Origin: Geobacter sp.
Lineage (GTDB): Bacteria > Desulfobacterota > Desulfuromonadia > Geobacterales > Geobacteraceae
Assembly (NCBI GenBank): GCA_003490025.1
Contig: DNJC01000145.1
Coordinates: forward strand, 43,278-107,277
DNA length: 64,000 nt
Direction of reading: 5' to 3'
Positions 60,880 to 64,000 of this stretch are shown here, one piece after another. Positions within the stretch are counted from its first letter, which is position 1. The number at the start of each line of letters is the position of its first letter. The position numbers and the translations under genes were made by a program. A model generated the notes under the pieces. The model did not search any database and was not told the DNA's origin. It saw only the letters and a program-made list of their open reading frames with translations.

Positions 60880-61143
60880 CTACCAGATGGTCGATTCGAT
60901 CTTCCCTGCCCGCTTTATCAGTACGTCGACCACGGCTATGTCGAAGATGTTCGAATCCGCCAGCTCCTTGGTGACGCGGGACTGGAAATGCTCCCTCCCC
61001 TCGGTCAACTGGTCTTGCAAAACCTCGAATATGTTGTCGTCCTTGATACCCTGCTCAACCTTCTCCTTGTTGTACAGGGCAACATCCGAGATTATCGCCC
61101 TCGCAAGCCTTCTGGCCTGATCGCGGTTTTCTATGAGGCTCAT
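60880..61143 (-). CDS. Small helical protein, unknown function
   Basis: 87 residues: SLIENRDQARRLARAIISDV, ALYNKEKVEQGIKDDNIFEV, LQDQLTEGREHFQSRV. Mostly helical with alternating charges; resembles small conserved hypotheticals of Deltaproteobacteria seen beside rluD, which I recall but cannot name. Ribosome-binding site GGGGGA upstream. No motif. Confidence 0.65.
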   Translation of the reverse strand: MSLIENRDQARRLARAIISDVALYNKEKVEQGIKDDNIFEVLQDQLTEGREHFQSRVTKELADSNIFDIAVVDVLIKRAGKIESTIW

Positions 61144-61198
61144 GAATTCCCCCGGCTGCTGATATCGGCAATACTATACGCAGTTTTCGCCCAAGATA

Positions 61199-62629
61199 CT
61201 ATCTTAATTTTAGGGCGAAGTAGATGCTGGCGCTTCCCCTCTTCACGAGGAGCGCCACGGCGCCGCGGTTGCCGGCGCCCTTCATCGCCCTTTGGTACTC
61301 GGCCAGGTTGCGCACCTTCCTCTGGTTCACCGACACGATGATGTCGCCGCGCTGGATGCCGCTCTCCTCGGCGATCCCCCCCGGCTCCAGGTCGCTCACC
61401 ACCACGCCGCTGATGCCGCGCGCCCGCATCTCGGCCCCGAGTTCCTCCACCGACAGGCCGAGGACCCCCGCCTCGCGCTCGGTGGGCCGCTGCGACTGCG
61501 CCGGCGTGCTCTCTGCGGATGTGGTGATGACGAAGACCTTGAGCTGCTTGCCGTCGCGGTACAGCTCGACCTCCACCTTCTTGCCGATGGGCGTGTCCCC
61601 CACCAGCCGCTGCAGCTGGCGCACGTCCTTCACGGTGGTGCCGGCAAAGCCGGTGATGACGTCCCCCTGCATGATCCCCGCCTTGGCGGCCGGGCCGCCG
61701 GGGACCACGTCGTTCACCAGGGCTCCGTAGGCCTTGGGGAGGCCGAACGAATTCGCCATCTCCTGGGTGACCGACTGGATGGAGACGCCGAGCCAGCCGC
61801 GGCTCACGTTCCCCTTGCTGATCAGCTGCGTGACCACCTGCTTGGCCATGTTCACCGGGATGGCGAAGCCGATCCCCTGTCCGGCGGCGACGATCGCGGT
61901 ATTGATCCCGATCACCTCGCCGTACACGTTGAGGAGGGGCCCTCCGGAATTACCCGGGTTGATGGAGGCGTCGGTCTGGATGAAGTCCTCGTAGGTCTCG
62001 ATCCCCATGTTGGAGCGGCCGGTGGCGGAGATGACGCCCACCGTCACGGTGCGGTCCAGGCCGAAGGGGTTCCCGATGGCTATGGCCCACTGGCCGACCT
62101 GCAGCTTGTTGGAGTCGCCAAGGACGGCGGCCGGCAACGGCTCCTTGGCGTTTATCTTTATCACCGCGATGTCCGTCTTCGGGTCGGAGCCGATCACCTT
62201 TCCGGTGTAGACGCTCTCGTTGGAGAGTTTCACCTGGATGGTCTCCGCGTCCCTGACCACGTGGTCGTTGGTTACGATGTACCCTTCCTTGTTGACGATG
62301 AACCCGGAACCGAGTGAACTCTCCCTGCGGTACTGCGGACGTCCCCCCTCGCCGAAGAACTCCTCGAAGAACGGCGACGACTCGAAGAAGGGGCGGACCA
62401 GCTTTTTCCTGCCTACGGTGGAGATGTTGACTACGGAAGGGGTGACGCTTTTTACCAGGTTGGTGAACGCCTGCTGGGTGGCCAGCATGTCCTTGGGGAC
62501 TTCCTGCACCGGCGCCGGCACGGTCTCCTTGCGTCCCGATTCGTACAGCATCGCCCCTTCTTTTTTCTTGCAGCCGAAAAGGACGCTGAAGACGATCAGG
62601 CAGGCAACGAGGACTCTGGCGATTTTCAT
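61199..62629 (-). CDS. HtrA/DegP-type periplasmic serine protease
   Basis: 476 residues with a lipoprotein-type signal (LIVFSVLFGC). Protease domain: catalytic His in IVTNDHVVRDAETI, Asp in DPKTDIAVIKIN, Ser in INPGNSGGPLLNVYGEVIG. Two PDZ domains: about 270-360 (GWLGVSIQSVTQEMANSFGL) and 390-470 (LEPGGIAEESGIQRGDIIVS). Degrades or refolds damaged envelope proteins. Start ATG behind AGGAGC. Divergent from the Xre-cupin gene. Confidence 0.95.
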   Translation of the reverse strand: MKIARVLVACLIVFSVLFGCKKKEGAMLYESGRKETVPAPVQEVPKDMLATQQAFTNLVKSVTPSVVNISTVGRKKLVRPFFESSPFFEEFFGEGGRPQYRRESSLGSGFIVNKEGYIVTNDHVVRDAETIQVKLSNESVYTGKVIGSDPKTDIAVIKINAKEPLPAAVLGDSNKLQVGQWAIAIGNPFGLDRTVTVGVISATGRSNMGIETYEDFIQTDASINPGNSGGPLLNVYGEVIGINTAIVAAGQGIGFAIPVNMAKQVVTQLISKGNVSRGWLGVSIQSVTQEMANSFGLPKAYGALVNDVVPGGPAAKAGIMQGDVITGFAGTTVKDVRQLQRLVGDTPIGKKVEVELYRDGKQLKVFVITTSAESTPAQSQRPTEREAGVLGLSVEELGAEMRARGISGVVVSDLEPGGIAEESGIQRGDIIVSVNQRKVRNLAEYQRAMKGAGNRGAVALLVKRGSASIYFALKLR

Positions 62630-62744
62630 TTGACGCTCCTAGGGATGGGTGCGCTAACGGAAGTGGAAAGCCTAGCCAAAAAATGGATTGATGTCAACCC
62701 TTTCGGCTGTTCCGGGGGGGCTCGACCCCAGTTGTAAATACCCC

Positions 62745-62773
62745 TTGACGCGGATTAAGGATTTGCATATATA
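62745..62773 (+). promoter_or_regulatory. Promoter of the Xre-cupin gene
   Basis: TTGACG (62745-62750), 17-base spacer, TATATA (62768-62773). The -10 hexamer overlaps the ATG at 62773, which argues that translation starts later. Confidence 0.6.
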
Positions 62774-62793
62774 TGGCTGAACGGGGGTGCCAC

Positions 62794-63393
62794 GTGCAAG
62801 AGCGAATCAAGCAGGAAATTAAGGAGATGAAGCTGGGGGAGAAGGTGCGCAGTCTGCGCCAGGAGCAGCGGCTCACGCTGCAGGCCCTGGCGGACATCAC
62901 CGGGCTCTCCAAGCCGCTGCTGTCGCAGATCGAGAACGACCAGGTGACGCCGCCCATCGCGACGCTGCTGAAGATCGCGAAGGGGCTGAAGGTCGGCATC
63001 CACTACTTCTTCGAGGAAGCGGGGGACCGTCAGAAGTTCATGCTGACCCGCGGCGAGCAGTCCCCTCTCGGGAGCCAGCGACGTCCCGGCAAGGACAAGG
63101 TCGAGCATGGCTATATGTATAAGCCGCTTGCTCCCGGGATGCGCCAGAAGAAGGTCGAGCCGTTCCTGATCGAGTTCGAACAGCGCGCGTGGGACGACAG
63201 CCTTTTCTACAGCCACGAGGGTGTCGAGTTCGTCTATCTCCTGGACGGGGAACTCGAATTCCACTATGCCGACGAGGTGATGCGGCTGGCCCCGGGCGAC
63301 AGCATCTACTATGAGTCGTCCGAGCCTCACGGCTATGTCTCGGTGGGCGAGGTCCCGGCCCGCGCGGTCGCCGTCCTTTATACCAAGGGATAG
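62794..63393 (+). CDS. Xre-type regulator with C-terminal cupin sensor
   Basis: 199 residues from GTG 62794. HTH at about 10-65: LGEKVRSLRQEQRLTLQALA, DITGLSKPLLSQIENDQVTP. Cupin_2 domain from about 120 (FVYLLDGELEFHYADEVMRL, APGDSIYYESSEPHGYV) that may bind a small effector. The reading frame starts at ATG 62773, but that codon is inside the -10 box of the promoter just mentioned; GTG 62794 has a G-run upstream. Such proteins regulate amino-acid or fatty-acid genes; target unknown here. Confidence 0.85.
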   Translation: MQERIKQEIKEMKLGEKVRSLRQEQRLTLQALADITGLSKPLLSQIENDQVTPPIATLLKIAKGLKVGIHYFFEEAGDRQKFMLTRGEQSPLGSQRRPGKDKVEHGYMYKPLAPGMRQKKVEPFLIEFEQRAWDDSLFYSHEGVEFVYLLDGELEFHYADEVMRLAPGDSIYYESSEPHGYVSVGEVPARAVAVLYTKG

Positions 63394-63433
63394 CTCCCGT
63401 CCCCTCCGGTGCAGGCTTTTCGCAAATCATGAC

Positions 63434-63473
63434 CTCCTTCCGCCGCCGTGCTTTTTCGTTGCGGCGGAAGGAG
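63434..63473. terminator. 13-bp hairpin after the Xre-cupin gene
   Basis: CTCCTTCCGCCGC (63434-63446) pairs exactly with GCGGCGGAAGGAG (63461-63473), loop of 14 bases. The T-run (TTTTTTT) follows 10 bases later, so termination is likely but not classical. Confidence 0.6.
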
Positions 63474-63491
63474 TTATGCTCATTTTTTTAT

Positions 63492-63520
63492 TTGACAACT
63501 CCATTTCCCGCGCTTAATAT
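63492..63520 (+). promoter_or_regulatory. Tandem promoter 1 upstream of the presumed rRNA operon
   Basis: Perfect TTGACA at 63492-63497, 17-base spacer, TAATAT at 63515-63520. AT-rich surroundings. Confidence 0.6.
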
Positions 63521-63679
63521 CTTACCTTGTCCAAAACCTTCCACGATCATTTCGTTCGTTGCCCGGAATCGCCTCCCCTACCCAATACCGACCTGGCGTA
63601 GCAACTTCTTCTGAAGCAGGATGTTCACGACCGCCTTGCCTGTTGCGTTTTTGGTTAGATATTTCTACTCATTAAATCG

Positions 63680-63708
63680 TTGACGGCCGGGTATCGCTTT
63701 GTTATAAA
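63680..63708 (+). promoter_or_regulatory. Tandem promoter 2 upstream of the presumed rRNA operon
   Basis: TTGACG at 63680-63685, 17-base spacer, TATAAA at 63703-63708. It lies 188 bp after promoter 1. Confidence 0.6.
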
Positions 63709-63865
63709 GCTGGACTCCGCAGCACGAACGTTCTTTGCAACCGAATATGTACCGGCAGAAAAGATTGGGACAGGAGTACCTTGCGGTGCTGCTGCTCTCG
63801 GTCCGGGGCGATCCGCTGGATCGGCCCTCTGCAAAAGCCACCGAAAATAATTCTGAAAAGAATGA

Positions 63866-63894
63866 TTGACAGGCGGCTCCGGTTCAGGTAGATT
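63866..63894 (+). promoter_or_regulatory. Tandem promoter 3 upstream of the presumed rRNA operon
   Basis: Perfect TTGACA at 63866-63871, 17-base spacer, TAGATT at 63889-63894; 186 bp after promoter 2. It is followed by the leader with a boxA-like sequence. Confidence 0.7.
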
Positions 63895-63918
63895 GCCGAG
63901 TCTGTCGCAGCGAGCGGC

Positions 63919-64000
63919 TTGGTCTTTGAAAACTAAATAGTAGACGAAACAGCCTTGTGGGTTTTGTAACAAAAATGTCAGTTGTTTCAAACTAGAATCG
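63919..64000 (+). promoter_or_regulatory. rRNA leader with boxA-like antitermination site, cut by window edge
   Basis: TTGGTCTTTGAAAACTAAAT (63919-63938) resembles the boxA/leader sequence preceding many 16S genes; the rest of the leader runs to the window end. The 16S gene itself is not in the window; its start is expected a short distance beyond. Confidence 0.65.

Overview
The window looks like chromosome of a Geobacteraceae bacterium (Geobacter / Citrifermentans / Geomonas type). The sequence is GC-rich. A triheme c7 cytochrome of the PpcA family sits beside ResB, CcsA and an 11-heme-motif cytochrome, an arrangement I recall from Geobacter. Housekeeping order (ffh-rpsP-khpA-rimM-trmD-SPOUT-rplS-rnhB-yraN) also fits. 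Genus is inferred from gene content, not from a database search.

Layout. 1-2358: end of purH, then purD and purE. 2359-6166: PpcA-like cytochrome, system II cytochrome c maturation genes and a multiheme cytochrome. 6227-23974: a surface-polysaccharide locus with eight glycosyltransferases, a Wzx-like flippase, a methyltransferase, a YfhO-like and an ArnT-like membrane protein, and a winged-helix regulator. A patch at 9337-12400 holds a GxxExxY nuclease-family gene between terminal inverted repeats and a duplicated, partly decayed nucleotidyltransferase/HEPN toxin-antitoxin region. 24177-26228: TrmN6-like methyltransferase, DciA-like protein, small ORFs. 26643-32392: translation and RNA-processing operon. 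32616-41378: DUF4149 protein, split NAD synthetase, rsmI, ltaE, pgi, a small HTH protein, a polyprenyl synthetase and a small unknown. 41781-44857: NtrC-type regulator, TlpA-like thioredoxin, CcdA, VOC protein. 44844-51156: IPT/TIG protein, LptG/LptF, Crp-type regulator, two-component pair. 51230-57739: sugar nucleotidyltransferase with a degenerate mutase domain, GH57, glycogen synthase and a tiny acidic ORF. 57841-63393: lipoprotein, PgeF, RluD, small unknown, HtrA-type protease, Xre-cupin regulator. 63394-64000: no gene; three evenly spaced sigma70-like promoters and a boxA-like leader suggest an rRNA operon starting just beyond the edge.

Functional links. ResB/CcsA (2.9-5.2 kb) with the thioredoxin/CcdA pair (43.1-44.4 kb) make a nearly complete system II heme-attachment pathway for the cytochromes. 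The polysaccharide genes supply transferases and a flippase for a surface glycan. The 51-57.7 kb block looks like storage alpha-glucan metabolism.

Most notable: (i) four copies of an intergenic element with about 38-bp inverted ends, one carrying the GxxExxY gene; (ii) two adjacent nucleotidyltransferase modules with complementary losses of the HEPN and coiled-coil genes; (iii) nine degenerate 21-24 bp repeats running into a methyltransferase start; (iv) the evenly spaced promoter triplet. All coordinates were read by eye; no similarity search, folding or GC computation was run.
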